Below, piece by piece: positions 11,223-22,159 of a stretch of 64,000 nt of DNA. This stretch comes from Deroplatys truncata (taxonomy: Eukaryota; Arthropoda; Insecta; Mantodea; Mantidae). The translations under genes were made by a program, and so were the position numbers. The notes under the pieces are model-generated. The model was not told the DNA's origin. It saw only the letters and a program-made list of their open reading frames with translations, and searched no databases. Location: assembly GCA_030765065.1 (NCBI GenBank), contig CM060989.1:58108001-58172000 (forward strand), written 5' to 3'. Within the stretch, counting starts at the first letter, position 1; each line of letters opens with the position of its first letter.

Positions 11223-11448
11223 AATAAAAACTTTTGCCCTTTTCACCTAAAAACTCGGTCCCAATGTCCCTTAAATATAAAATGTGATATTTATCCGTCA
11301 TTTAGTTATCGAGTTATGCTGTTTACACACACATAACCTTTTAAGGGGACCTCAAAAAGTGTATTTCCGCTGAATTCCCTATAGGGATTTTATGGTGGAA
11401 TTCAATACTTCCTCTACATACCTACTAGGCTCGTAGTAGAGAAAGAAA
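11221..11448 (+). mobile_element. Family R partial copy R9
   Basis: Diverged trailing partial unit immediately after R8. It keeps GAGTTATGCTGTTTACACAC and the right-end motif CGTAGTAGAGAAAGAAAAAAT. This is the same arrangement as R5/R6 and R15/R16: a full copy followed by a partial one. Confidence 0.75.
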
Positions 11449-11462
11449 AAATTACCAAAATT

Positions 11463-11776
11463 AAAAATTGAGTTTTATTTATGGACGCTCTTTAACTACT
11501 ATGGTCCTTAGCGTCCCATTCTACATATATTGGACGTGAAAGACCGGCGAGTCAAACCCGACAGAGGGCGATGGATTTTTTCGGGCGTAATAATCCGTAG
11601 CATGGCTTCCTTCGGAAGGGAAGTAAAGCCGGTGGTCCCATGTCGTAGATTTACGGCGCGTAAAAGAACCTCAAGCCTGATAAAGAGGCCTCTGAACAAA
11701 ATTACCGGTCTTTCACGCCCAATATAGAATGGGACGCTAAGGACCATAGTAGTAAAGAGCGTCCATAAATAAATTA
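11463..11776 (+). mobile_element. SINE family A copy A3 with inverted tail
   Basis: 11463-11548 is the SINE A tail on the minus strand. It is joined at 11549 to the plus-strand body, from the B box (GTCAAACCCGACAGAGGGCG) to the tail ending at about 11776. Tail sequences on both sides therefore form an inverted repeat around the body, and the tRNA A-box half is lost. Confidence 0.75.
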
Positions 11777-11784
11777 AAAAAAAA

Positions 11785-11999
11785 TTGAAAAGCCGGTAAT
11801 TTTATTCAGAGGCCTGTTTATCAGGCTTGAGGTTCTTTTACGTGTCTAAATCTACGACACGGGACCACCGGCTTTACTTCCCTTCCGAAGGAAGCAATGT
11901 TAAGGATTTTTACGATCGAAAAAAAAATCATCACCCTCCGAACCCGTGACCTCGGGAACTGGAGGCTAGCATGGTAGCTACTACACCACGGAGTGCGAC
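11785..11999 (-). mobile_element. SINE family A copy A3b
   Basis: Minus-strand partial copy directly after A3. It includes the B-box region and the A-box head (CTCCGTGGTGTAGTAGCTAC, read from about 11994) but lacks the far tail. With A3 it forms a large imperfect palindrome. Confidence 0.75.
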
Positions 12000-12775
12000 T
12001 AAAAATTATGAACTGAACTGTATAGGGCAGACACAAAATTTCTCATAACAAGTAAACAATGAAGATATAAGAAAGGACAATTAGTTATTCAGCGGCTAAA
12101 TAATAAAAGCAAAGCATATCATAGAACATGTGTTTTTACATGAGTAAAAAATTAAGAAAAAAAATCAGGATTAATTAAAATACTTTGGCTTCCCATTCCA
12201 AACATCTCATGCTGACTACCAGGTGGGAGTTTTTCTTCCATTAGCCTCTAGAAGGAAATACTTTAAGAATCAATACAAGCGTGTTTTAATGTTTAAAGTG
12301 ATTAAATCAATCAGTCAAATATCCGTGGGTCGAGTTCCGGCCATGGTATTTAATTTTTGAGGTCTGATTCAACATTCCAGCTTACTGTCTATTGCCTACA
12401 CACTGCTAATGCAAAGGAACAGTAATCATATAGTTGGCGCTGAGGACCACAGTAATTTTGGGCCACTCAAATAGGTATTACTACACGTAAAAGAGTTAGC
12501 TAAGAACATCAGAATTTGTTTTTAACAGTCAAAACCGCAACGAATAAGAGCACCTGCATATGTACATGAAATAAAATTATGAACTAAAACAGCCAAAAAG
12601 AACTTCAGTAAAACACTTAGGGGCAACGTGTTTATAAGGGGCAACACGTAATCTTCCTAATCCATAAAGTGGAGAATCGAAGAAATTTATAGGTATACAT
12701 GTAAAAGATCGTACATGAAAGTACACAAGCGTTGATACAAACACATGGCATGTTAAAGACAGGAAAATCACTTAC
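12000..12775. other. Unassigned region, possible intron
   Basis: No repeat family or coding exon is recognised. If 12776-13060 is a minus-strand first exon, this is the start of its first intron (GTAAGTG reading leftward from 12775). Confidence 0.35.
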
Positions 12776-13060
12776 CGTTTCATTTGTCAGGCCAACTGTT
12801 TTTCAAGTGCCAAATTGCGCACCCCACGACTAAACATTTTATTTATCCAAGTATCCTTTGCTAAGAAACGGTTGCAATTGGCGAAATTCTTCGACAGCAC
12901 CAATATTAGTAATTGCTTGAACAAACGAAGATGCTCTACTACACTGTCATTTTGCTAAACAAAACACGCACGTTAAATAACTGCACAGCTGCTTGCGCGA
13001 TACTACTGACAGCCGGTTTGACGCGTGTGTAACGTGTGGCCACACTAGCACCGCCTAGTG
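12776..13060 (-). promoter_or_regulatory. Candidate first exon / promoter segment
   Basis: This block is richer in CpG than its surroundings (CTTGCGCGATACTACTGAC, GACGCGTGTGTAACGTGTGG). On the minus strand it ends in AAATGAAACG followed by a strong donor GTAAGTG (12775 downward). Short ATG frames exist, including one of 16 codons, but none is convincing as protein. No downstream exon was identified, so the host-gene interpretation is an inference from the donor and composition only. Confidence 0.3.
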
Positions 13061-13599
13061 CACAGTATAACAAACACCTGTCTCGATTTCAAGCTGGAAT
13101 CGAGCTAACTTCTGCAAAAAAAGCTTTTCAACTGTAAACTAATACATGTTCCAAACCGCATCTATATTAGATGTACACATCAAAGCCAAGTAAATCAAAG
13201 TCACGCTCACTATAATGCTGACGTAGACTACATTAGCGAAATCTCATTATTATCATTTTCTTACATAACTATTTAACGTTGCAGATGATTCTGCATTTGT
13301 ATATGACACATATTCATAACATTGCATTATAGCAGCATTTATTTATTTATTTTCCAAGTTGATGTAAATACGTACATTGCTGGCTGTTTGGGTTGGTCCA
13401 GCCATTTTTCAGGCAGATCCCTACTACTAATAGAACTTGTTATTAGAATCACATTTCTAGCTCTCTCACCAAAACTTTAACTTTTCAATATTCGCTAGGT
13501 AAGACTAGACTAAAAAAAGCAACTATTAATCTATCCCAGGTATACGTGATACGACGGAGGGGAAAACCTTCAGCACAGCGACCTATATAGATCTATTGT
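13061..13599. other. Unassigned region
   Basis: AT-rich spacer in which I recognise no repeat or exon. Confidence 0.5.
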
Positions 13600-13604
13600 G
13601 GTTA

Positions 13605-13812
13605 CCAACCCTCTGGAGAAAGGCGATGGATTTTTTTCGGGCGTAAAAATCCTTAGCATGGCTACTTCGGAAGGGAAGTAAGGTCCCGTGCCGTAGATGT
13701 ACGGCACGTAAAAGAACCTCAAGCCTGATAAACCGGTCTCTGACAAAATTTCCGGTATTTCACGCCCAATATAGAATGAGACGCTAAGAACCATAAATAA
13801 AACTAAATTTCA
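13605..13812 (+). mobile_element. SINE family A copy A4 (5'-truncated)
   Basis: Plus strand, lacking most of the tRNA head. The body is shared with A2 (TTTTTTTCGGGCGTAAAAAT, TCACGCCCAATATAGAATG), with small deletions, and the tail ends ACTAAATTT. Confidence 0.82.
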
Positions 13813-13844
13813 ATCTTACAGAAGACTATAGGCCGCAAGCAGAC

Positions 13845-14172
13845 AAGCCACAGAGGCGCGCGGAAGTCCTTATCAGTTACAAGCTCGAAGGCCCGGGGCG
13901 GCTGATCAAGCGGCCCTCTAGTGTCCATGAGGAGTACTCTTTCCTTTGAGCAAGCATCCGTGCCGTTTGCCGGCCCCGCCATACGCCACGAAACCTAGCA
14001 GCACACCCGAAAGATAAGGAAACGGAATGAAAGGGAAGTTACGCAAAGGAAACCGTGATAGATGAGATTTAGCAGCATTCGCCTATCGACCAGGGTAAAC
14101 CATGAAAAACCCAAGGTCAGAATGGGTGGTCGACGGGAATCGAACCCGGACGTCTCGAATGCGGGTTATCTA
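13845..14172 (-). mobile_element. SINE family C copy C1
   Basis: Minus-strand tRNA-derived element: B box CCGGGTTCGATTCCCGTCGA (read from about 14152) followed by a body matching copy C2 at 60.4-60.8 kb (CTTGGGTTTTTCATGGTTT; GGCACGGATGCTTGC). The distal part carries GGACTTCCGCGCGCCTC, which recurs near 59.18 kb. It shares a GAGTGGTTTCTT-like block with family B, so B and C may be related. Confidence 0.72.
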
Positions 14173-14199
14173 TCCCAATTTATCATTTATACTGACCAG

Positions 14200-14719
14200 T
14201 TCAATTTCACTTTTACCTTCCCTAAGAATTTTGTTCAATTTCTTAATTGGTAATGTTCTACTAATATATTTTTCCATTTGACTGCTTTATTTCTCTTTAA
14301 CCGATTCTCTTCTATCAACTTTCCTCATTCATTCCTGTGCATTAGTCTAGAACACTTCTATCCATAGCAATTGAAAACATAAATTCGCCATCGTTATCCT
14401 CCTCCCAAGAAACATTCAGAATTACTAAACAATCATTTAATAGAAAGTAAGGGGAAAAAGAACTACAATGCACTAACTAAAGAAATAAAAGACTTAGAGC
14501 AATGAGAAGTGTGTCTAAATGCCATAAAAAATATTTAGTAGAAAATGCATTTCATATGTAAATATTGTTTCAAAAAATGTGTAAATAATGTTTATGAATG
14601 AAAAGAAATCTTGTTATTTCGGACAATGTACTTTAAATCTTGGGGTAGTTGTTTATAAATGTAACTTTGACAATTCCTATGTAATAGGAACATTTGGATA
14701 AAATAAAATTGAATTGAAT
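14200..14719 (+). mobile_element. Possible LINE 3' end with TTGAA-type tail
   Basis: The block ends AATAAAATTGAATTGAA at about 14703-14719, a short tandem tail of the type that terminates some non-LTR retrotransposons. No coding similarity is visible upstream. Confidence 0.3.
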
Positions 14720-14724
14720 CTTTC

Positions 14725-14930
14725 TCTTCCCCATTCCTTTTTTATTTTCCTGTAAACTTTCAGTGACTTTTTCTTTCCTATGCTTCCCCATATCTCCTGC
14801 CTTTTAATATCCTCCACCCTTTCCCTCACTTGGATCCAAAAACCTGGACTGTTCCTTTCGCCTTGTAACCATATATGTTTCAATCCTATTCTTCCAATGC
14901 TTTCTTCAATCCTGCTCTCCAACTGTTCTC
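14725..14930 (-). pseudogene. LINE reverse-transcriptase C-terminal remnant
   Basis: Minus-strand frame containing IGRIGLKHIWLQGE, then VRERVEDIKRQEIWG and SLKVYRKIKKEWGRE. The spacing of R..DI..Q.W and KVY...K matches the conserved tail of Jockey/CR1-like LINE polymerases. It is interrupted upstream by R10, and the same frame may continue beyond 15762. Only distant similarity can be claimed without a search. Confidence 0.45.
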
Positions 14931-15762
14931 ATTTTTTACTTTCTCTACTACGTATAGTAAGTAGGGGAAGTATTGTATTCCACCCAAAAATTCGATACCG
15001 AGATTTCACCAGAAATACATGTTTTGAGACCCCCTGAATCCAAGAAAAGCATTTTTGGAAACATGTCCGTGTGTGTGTCTGTCTGTGAACAGCATAACTC
15101 AGAAACGAACAGTCGGATAAACACCAAACTTGGTATTTAGGTTCAGTATCTTCCAGAGATGCGACATGAAGATTTTCAAGAAAATCCCCCCACCCCAGAC
15201 TACCCTTTACAAGGAAGATTTTTCGAAAATTTTAATTTTCTCAAAAATGGCTCTAACGATTTTGATTAAAATTACATATGTTTAAGACATTTTCATGACA
15301 AATGAAATGTATATCTCGAATTTTCTGGGAATGTCTCCAAAAGTGTTCTTCATTGTGAACGACTTTTGCATAACTGGTAAACCATAAGAGATAAACAAAA
15401 TTTTACTACACAAAAAATGTAGATCGCATTAAAATACACAATTTATGTTGTATACATTTTTTTTTGGTTGAGTGAATCATTTTCGAGATATTGCTTGTTA
15501 TTCCCTTAAATTTTCCAATACTTATATTTTTTCTCAAATTCGTTATTCATTTTTTTTTGTCGTGGTAATGCAAAGAGAATGGAATACTCCACATAGCAAC
15601 CAGTTCTTAAACGCTTAAAGCATCTACATCCTTGCATCTACAAGAAAATTAGCAATAAGACTAACATCTCGATTAACATGGAGCATATGGAGAATAAACG
15701 TTTGTAAAAATAGGTTGTACAAGAGTAGAGAAAGTCATGTGAGTGTAACACATCAGATTTTT
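14931..15762 (-). mobile_element. Family R copy R10 (full length)
   Basis: Reverse copy of about 830 bp, from TTTACTTTCTCTACTACGTA to GTAGAGAAAGTCATGTGAG and the terminal hairpin CATGTG...CACATCAGATTTTT. A small internal deletion near 15610 removes the ATTTGACTATCG block. It lies inside the LINE remnant. Confidence 0.9.
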
Positions 15763-16690
15763 ATACTCTCCTGTTGTACCATACAGCTTGTTAATATATG
15801 TCCTCGTTTCCTTGTCAAACATTTATACCAAAATTTTGTCATTGTCTCTAGCACTATACCTTTCCTTCCTGTTTTCCTTAATTCTAGTAAAGCGACTTTC
15901 CCTGGGGCTGATCACGGCAAACTTTGTAGTTGCATTTCAATGTGGAGTGCTTGAATGTCAATGGAAAGGCATTGATGAAAGTGGATGTTATAACCACATG
16001 TTCCCATTGCTCATTTTACTACAGTTTTGATCACTTTATTTACATTCCACATTTACACAATTAGGTAAATATATGTACTCTTATAATTATTTATTGGTTT
16101 TCATGTACTTTAAGAGTCATTTATTAGAAACAAATCATAAGTAAAATTGAATTTTTGAACTTTTAGATGGTGCTGCAGGCTAAACACCCAACTTAACACA
16201 GGAATTCAGAAGTCTCAGATTACCAAGGCAAGCCAGGCTTCATTACTTTTGGTTTTTGAAACTACAGGCATCAGTAATTTATAATACGGCAGAACACGAA
16301 TATGGATCTGAACCTACATTTATCTATAGAAATAAAAGAAAACATAAATTCATCTTAGATAGATACTTCTAGTAAATGGAGTTATTTCAACTTGTTGAAA
16401 ATATTTTGCTACCCCAATTTTTCTATAATATTTTTCAATGACACCATTGCAACATATATTCACAGAAATATGCACTTCCAAAGATGAAAATTCTAAAAGC
16501 AAATTTATGGTCAGATGTATACTAAACCTATGTTTTAATAACAATAAAGTTTCTGTGGAAAAATAAATAGTGAAAAAAATAATAGGAGGTTTTGTTCCTA
16601 TTATGAAAACTTATTTTCTTTGAACAGTTAGTTTTCCATGATTTCAAGGAATATACGGAATATAATAAGAGAAAATTCTACTTAATTCAT
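15763..16690. other. Unassigned region
   Basis: The first 100 bp may continue the minus-strand LINE remnant interrupted by R10. The rest is AT-rich with no recognisable family or exon. Confidence 0.4.
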
Positions 16691-16695
16691 ACATA

Positions 16696-17112
16696 CAGAA
16701 TGTCCCACAAAGTGGTTTGTGCTCTTTGAACGTTAATAACAGGGGGAGATAACGTGAATGGAAGTTTTTATATTTGGATCTGTCATGATTAGCGCTTGTT
16801 ACCATTCATTTGTTTTTCTTTGTATCATTGATACGCGTGACAATTGCTGAATGGAACTTTTGCTGAGAGGTGGATAGGCTGACGAGGAAGTGTCAAGTAC
16901 CCACCAAGATCTCCCAATCTAATGCCATTAGACTTCTTTGTTGATATGTTCCACAGCAATTCAAGTGCTGTATTGCTGCCAATGGAAGACATTCTGAATC
17001 TCTTTCACATTAGAGCAGCATCAGTAATGTTTTGAACATCTTTGTGACTTAAAAAGTCATAGTTTTGTTAATTTTGTTCAAAGATTGTAAACCTCTTCGT
17101 CGGACACTTTGT
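16696..17112 (+). mobile_element. DUF4817-type (Tc3-like) transposon relic 1
   Basis: Left end ACAGAATGTCCCACAAAG; right end, read inward, ATACAAAGTGTCCGACGAAG. These form imperfect inverted termini. Inside, one plus frame reads WIG-stop-RGSVKYPPRSPN followed by LMPLDFFVDMF, matching the block around the last catalytic acidic residue in this transposase group (RGSV.YPPRSPDL.PLDFF). Everything upstream of that block is deleted. Confidence 0.65.
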
Positions 17113-17584
17113 ATATGCCTTATGGGTATGGCAGATATTAGTTTTTATAACCATGCCAATCCCTTTTCTTCTGCTTATTGTTTCAAGTTTTTATATTTAT
17201 GCTTATATTTATTGTTAAAAGCAAATGTACAGGTTACTAACTTAGACAACAATTTTCAAATTTATTAACCATATCAGCTTTGTTCATTTATGAATATTAT
17301 ATTACTATATGTAAGTTTTTTATATTCCTTGTATGACAATTAAAATAAAATTACTTAATTAAAGAGAAAAAAATAGCAAAACATGAGTTTGTCTACTGTG
17401 TTACTCTTTAATTGCTGTAAGTATAAAAATACTATTAATATATTTCAAGAAATTAAAAAAACAAGAGTACTATATACAGTGCATGAAATGGTTATTTCTT
17501 AACCTGTAGTTATAAAACTCCTAAAAGAATGGCAAACTCACAACTGACTAGGCACTTTTGTGGTAAGGGCACTTACATTCTGTT
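17113..17584. other. Unassigned region
   Basis: AT-rich, anonymous sequence. Confidence 0.5.
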
Positions 17585-18135
17585 ACCAAGGGATAACTCA
17601 GGTGGTAACATCTGTGGCCTGCATTGGGAGATCCTGGGTTCGTTCCCCGGAGAACGCCTATTCTGATCCATAGGTTTTTTCGGGTTTTTTCCGCGTCGTC
17701 AAGCGAATGCTGGAGTAATTTTTATTATCCTCCGAATTTCCTGTCCCTCCACTTATCATTTCATTTATCCTTCACCTGTTTGGTCTGTTTCAGGGTTGAA
17801 AGTGTTGACGATGGTGTTTTGGTACAGCATGGTAGAGAAAAAGGATGCTCTCTGTGAACTTTCTCCATCCCTCGGACTTCGGTTGGTTGCAGGGTTATAG
17901 GGACTGCCCCCTAAGGAGGTGGACTCTGTGTGCCTGTCCAATTGCTGGGATGTCTATCTGGAAACTGCAAGGACCTTGTCATTGCTGTGCTGTCACTCCT
18001 GGTCTGGCTGCCTGATGTCTCCCTTCACCTCGTCCCTCCCAGAGGCACCCCTTTCATGTGGTGTCGGTAAAATATCCTCATTTCTGGATCAGTGCCGAAT
18101 CCCTTCTGCTTCACAATCCAATCTAGCCCTATACA
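17585..18135 (+). mobile_element. SINE family B copy B2
   Basis: Plus-strand copy with the head AACTCAGGTGGTAACATCTG and B-box variant CTGGGTTCGTTCCCCGGAG. The same body as B1 follows (CATCCTCCGAATT-like, GTTTCAGGGTTGAAAGTGTT), along with the distal block GGTGTCGGTAAAATATCCTC. It is close to B1 in length, so about 550 bp may be full size. Confidence 0.78.
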
Positions 18136-19209
18136 TTGTGTTGTTATCTAGCTCCTGAAATATTTTCAGCTCTGTATTATACGGAGAGACAGTGGATTAA
18201 AAGGCTTGTGAAAATAAGAGCATTTAATACCGACCCACTATATTCACATGGGTGGGGCCATGGGTAAACTCTAGTTTTATACATGAAAGAGCTCCAAAGA
18301 CTTAACAAGTGAAAAGGTTCAGACGGACAGGAAGGGAATGTGATTTAGCTCTTTCATTTATGTTTCCATTGGACATTCTAGAAGTAAGAATTTTATTTAG
18401 GTGACTAAGTTTATTTCATATATAAATGTACATTAAAAGACAGAACAAGTTTAGGTTTCACAGTCAACTTAAGTGTTTTTCTAGCTACCAAATAATCAAA
18501 GAAACTTTTACTCAAACACGCAACGCTACCTGTGCGTTACAATATTATATTACATCTTCTGAATACTGTCTTGGAAAAAAGAAAAAAAATACAATAAAAA
18601 CAAACTTTCCTTCAAGACTGAGGAAGCATAATCTCGCTAGATTTACACGATATTTCTAAGACAAAGAATGGAAATATTCACAGAGTTGCAATGGAATGAT
18701 CACTTAGTTTGCAAGAGGTAATAATAAACCAGTGTCCAAACTGATGTATGAAGGCATTGTAAATAATGTAGAATTTGGTTTGTTTCTATACTTCCTCCTG
18801 TACAGCTCATTGGATGCCAGGGCTCAATCCTGATTGTAGCACAGGAGTTTTTCTAGATCTCTTATGTCCAGAACAGTTAGGTTCACTCTATCTCTTATCC
18901 AAATGAGTACGTAAAGATGGACTCCCTTGAAAATCTAATGGTAGTCAGGAAATAGTTAAAAAATAGCTATAGAGCACCCATCATTAAGAAAAGACTACAC
19001 ACATTAGAGATATTTACTTATATTAGTATCACCCCTAATGCAGCAAATATTGTTAGTGTTATAATGCGTTCCCATAAGACTGCCTTTGTATTACATCAGT
19101 TCATTACAAAACGTCCTTTCTTGTCTAATAGGATGCAGAAGAAGAAGAATATAATTGCTTGAATCCTTTTTTTCTATAATGGAATTGATAACTGGAAGAG
19201 TCAAACAAG
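18136..19209. other. Unassigned region
   Basis: No repeat family or exon recognised. Confidence 0.5.
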
Positions 19210-19256
19210 CTATCTGCTCTTTAAATACATGTGAGGGTTTTCAAAGCTGAAGTTAA

Positions 19257-20741
19257 TTGATAAATTAGTAAAGTCTTCCGGGCTGGAAGGCCATGGTCTG
19301 TGTGTAAAACTGTTCATACCTGATGTTTTGGACAACTCTTTGGTTGCCATCTTCAAAGGATAAGATCCCGAGGTATAAATTGCAAAATGTTCACTGCCTT
19401 GTTGGCAGTCATTGTTAAGGGGGGAAATGGGTGAAAATATGGCCAAAAATGACAAAATTTCACATTTTGTTTTTTTTGTACCAAAAAATAGGTGGTTTGA
19501 AGTGCATGTATGCAAAGTTTTAAAGCACTACAGTGCCTGGAAGTTGCTCTAATTAGGTCATATTTAAAGGTCTATGCTCCTTAAATGTCCCTGAGAAGGC
19601 GTGGCAGGTGATAAAATCACTGCATGAAGCAAAAAATTTGCTTTTTTTTTTTTTTTTTTATTTTTTCCCCTGAAGGTTAGTTTCTGATTGGTAAAACTAT
19701 CACTGAACCACCATAAATGGTATGACATAGTAACAGCAGCTCTGCCGGTAGATGTGTAACATCAAATTATGTTTGTTTCGTATACATGAGACAGAAACAA
19801 GTGTAAATAATACCGTGATGAAATGTTAGATGAGAGAATGTGATGTACAAAAGAAAAATTTAAGGCAGAAACAGCTGGAGGATAATTGTGAGTATATACC
19901 TGCTGTAAACATATATCGGTGGACACCAGTTTTACTGTCATCATTGTTGAAGGACCTGAAGTGTAATGGCCACAATCAAAAGCATTTGTACATAGGACTT
20001 GGCACTGAAAGGCTTGGCTTATGCCATAAATTAGAACTGGTTTGCAGTGCTTGTAATGAAAAAAGAGTAGATATTACACATCTAAGCTGGACACTTCTAG
20101 GAAGGTCTGCAGTCATTATTTCTGGTTAACTGGTAATTTTTCCTCACTTTAATTTTTGCTACACTTTTATTCATTCAACAAAATCACATCCACAAATTAG
20201 GTGTTAAAGGGCTGAAATTATTCCTGTACATTCTATAAAGCATAACAAAAAAGCTGACACATGAAATTCAGGATAAACTTGGTACTTTTTGAGATAAAAA
20301 ATAAAATCTGTGTAGTGATTGCAAACATTTTGAAATTTTTGCAAGTCATATCTTTTTTAATTTCTCTTACAGTTAAGGTATTACAAAACCCATGTGTCAG
20401 GTTTTTGTAAATGAGTTTCTGGTTTTCTAAAACAAATTTCAAACTTTTTTCATTTTGAAATTTGCAAATTTGTTGAAAGAAAATTTTCAATAATTCAGAA
20501 ACTATATGACATACAAAAATGAAACTCTGCCAAATAGTTCCACATAACACCCCAAATATGTGTAAAAAAATTAAGTATATAGCTTTAAAATTATGCAAAA
20601 TAGAAATTTCACCCTCCCTTAAGCTGCCCAGGGTCTTATCCTTTGAAGATGGCAACTAAAGACTTGATCAAAATATTATGTGTGAACAATTTTACACACA
20701 GACCATGGCCTTCCAGCTCAAAGCTTTTACTAATTTATCAA
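19257..20741. mobile_element. 1.5-kb element with ~115-bp inverted ends
   Basis: The left arm begins TTGATAAATTAGTAAAG and includes GGAAGGCCATGGTCTGTGTG and GTTGCCATCTTCAAAGGATA. The right arm is its inverted match ending at 20741. The GATGTTTTGG...TTGCCATCTTCAAAGG wording resembles terminal segments of some Penelope-like elements, but the inverted ends suggest a DNA transposon. An internal plus frame at 19830-20129 contains GLGTERLGLCHKLELVCSAC, reminiscent of the cysteine-bearing N-terminal part of Mutator-like transposase-domain proteins. CTATCTGCTCTTTAA occurs at 19210 (32 bp before the left arm) and directly after the right arm at 20742. Classification is open. Confidence 0.6.
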
Positions 20742-20827
20742 CTATCTGCTCTTTAATATATGAAAAGAAGCTAGAAACAGTGATGTGTTTTTGAATTTAC
20801 TCAAGGTGAGTCAGAATTAGTTACACT

Positions 20828-21085
20828 AACATCACTTATGTTTACTCACTTGACATGTTTGTTCCCCTCATCAGGTGTCCAACTCGTCCGTGTTGTGTCC
20901 GACTGGTCCGTATTGTTGGTATTTCCGTTGTGGTGGTGAAATGTACATCCAGAGGGGACTTGGTGGTAGGAAATCAAAATTCATTAGTAGTGGGCTGTGT
21001 TTCAGCCAACAACAGGACCAATCAGACACCTTATATGATGGGAACAAACTGTTTCCAAACATGTCGAGTAAACATAAGTAATGTT
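20828..21085. mobile_element. 258-bp MITE
   Basis: Terminal inverted repeats AACATCACTTATGTTTACTC (left) and AACATTACTTATGTTTACTC (right, read inward), with further imperfect pairing inside (ACATGTTTG...GTTCCC). ACT flanks both ends (20825-20827 and 21086-21088), which fits a 3-bp target duplication. No coding sequence. Confidence 0.7.
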
Positions 21086-21565
21086 ACTATCTGCTCTTTA
21101 TCTGTGTGTTTATATTTTTCCATACTGATTGATGTTCAAGCTGGCAATAAACTTTTTGAGAACAAAATATTCTTGTATGTTTAGCATACAGTATTCTACT
21201 CAATGTCTGTACTTCTGCAAAAACTGTTATGCTCAATTTGCAACGAAAGTTAAGTGCAGATGCAGCAAAAAATGCAAGACTTTGCACCCATGTTATTTAA
21301 TGGGTGCATTCACATAGAGTCACATAAAGCAAGAGATTGCAAACCCCAAACATTATGCTTGCATTTCATGTGTAGAGGAAGAATTTTTCAGTAATCACCA
21401 GCTTTTGAACAGCACATGATCTCAATGTTAGATTTGATGCCTTCTTTGGCTCTATCAAACGAAAATGGAAAGAAAAATCTTGGGTATAATAATCAGGGAT
21501 AGAATGCAGAACCAAGAAATAAAGAAGAGGACATAATTAAATTAGCTACCACAGGAAGCTGCCTA
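21086..21565. other. Unassigned region
   Basis: Nothing recognisable apart from a third CTATCTGCTCTTTA word at 21087. It may contain diverged upstream LINE sequence leading into the remnant at 21572. Confidence 0.4.
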
Positions 21566-21571
21566 AAATAG

Positions 21572-21748
21572 AGATGGGCAGGACACATTAGAGACAGCAC
21601 CCTATTGATGGACATACAGAGTGACTTCTTGGGACTCCAGGATTGGACAGAGGAATGTTGGCAGGCAGAGAACCCACTAGGCAGACAAACTGAGGAGGAC
21701 CTTCAACAGCAGGTGAACACGATGGCCAAAGAGAGAGAAACTTGGTAA
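21572..21748 (+). pseudogene. RTE-like LINE C-terminal tail
   Basis: A plus frame reads RWAGHIRDSTLLMD at the start, then GRQTEEDLQQQVNTMAKERE and TW followed by a stop. The RWAGH...GR..T...DL......A..R..W pattern is the usual C-terminal signature of RTE-type and related non-LTR polymerases. The frame is open for 58 codons, and the upstream RT and endonuclease domains are missing or decayed. Confidence 0.7.
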
Positions 21749-22156
21749 AAACTAGTGGACATAACCAGTAGGACAATAAACTACGTTTAACTCTCCTGGA
21801 ATAGCTAACCGGGACTCAAAACCCAGTTCCCTTTCACTTGAAAGAGGCCCTTGCCCAAAAGATGTATATGGGCTAATTGTGAATTGTGAACTGTACAACC
21901 GTTGGCCATGCCATGTCATTTTAAATGCAGACACCAGATGCTGCTTAATTATTTGCTTGGTTCAAAACCTTTCTATGTCCTATTTATTTGTAAAGACTAG
22001 ATGAATTTTCATCCTTGGTATTATTCGTTACATTATTCAATTAGAAACGTGTGGTATGCTTGGAAGATTTTTGCATGCAATTTATGGATCTAGAAAGTCG
22101 TGCTTTTGCGCTATCTCTATGGCTGCATTGTGAATAGTCTTACCTCACACCTGCCA
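21749..22156. other. Possible LINE 3' UTR and spacer
   Basis: Directly downstream of the RTE-like tail. No poly-A or repeat tail is clear, and no other feature is seen. Confidence 0.4.
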
Positions 22157-22159
22157 TTA

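Noticed and set aside
20233..20655. 140-residue minus-strand frame as a gene
   Set aside because: It lies in AT-rich sequence inside the 19.3-20.7 kb element. The composition is K/F/I-rich and there is no recognisable motif.
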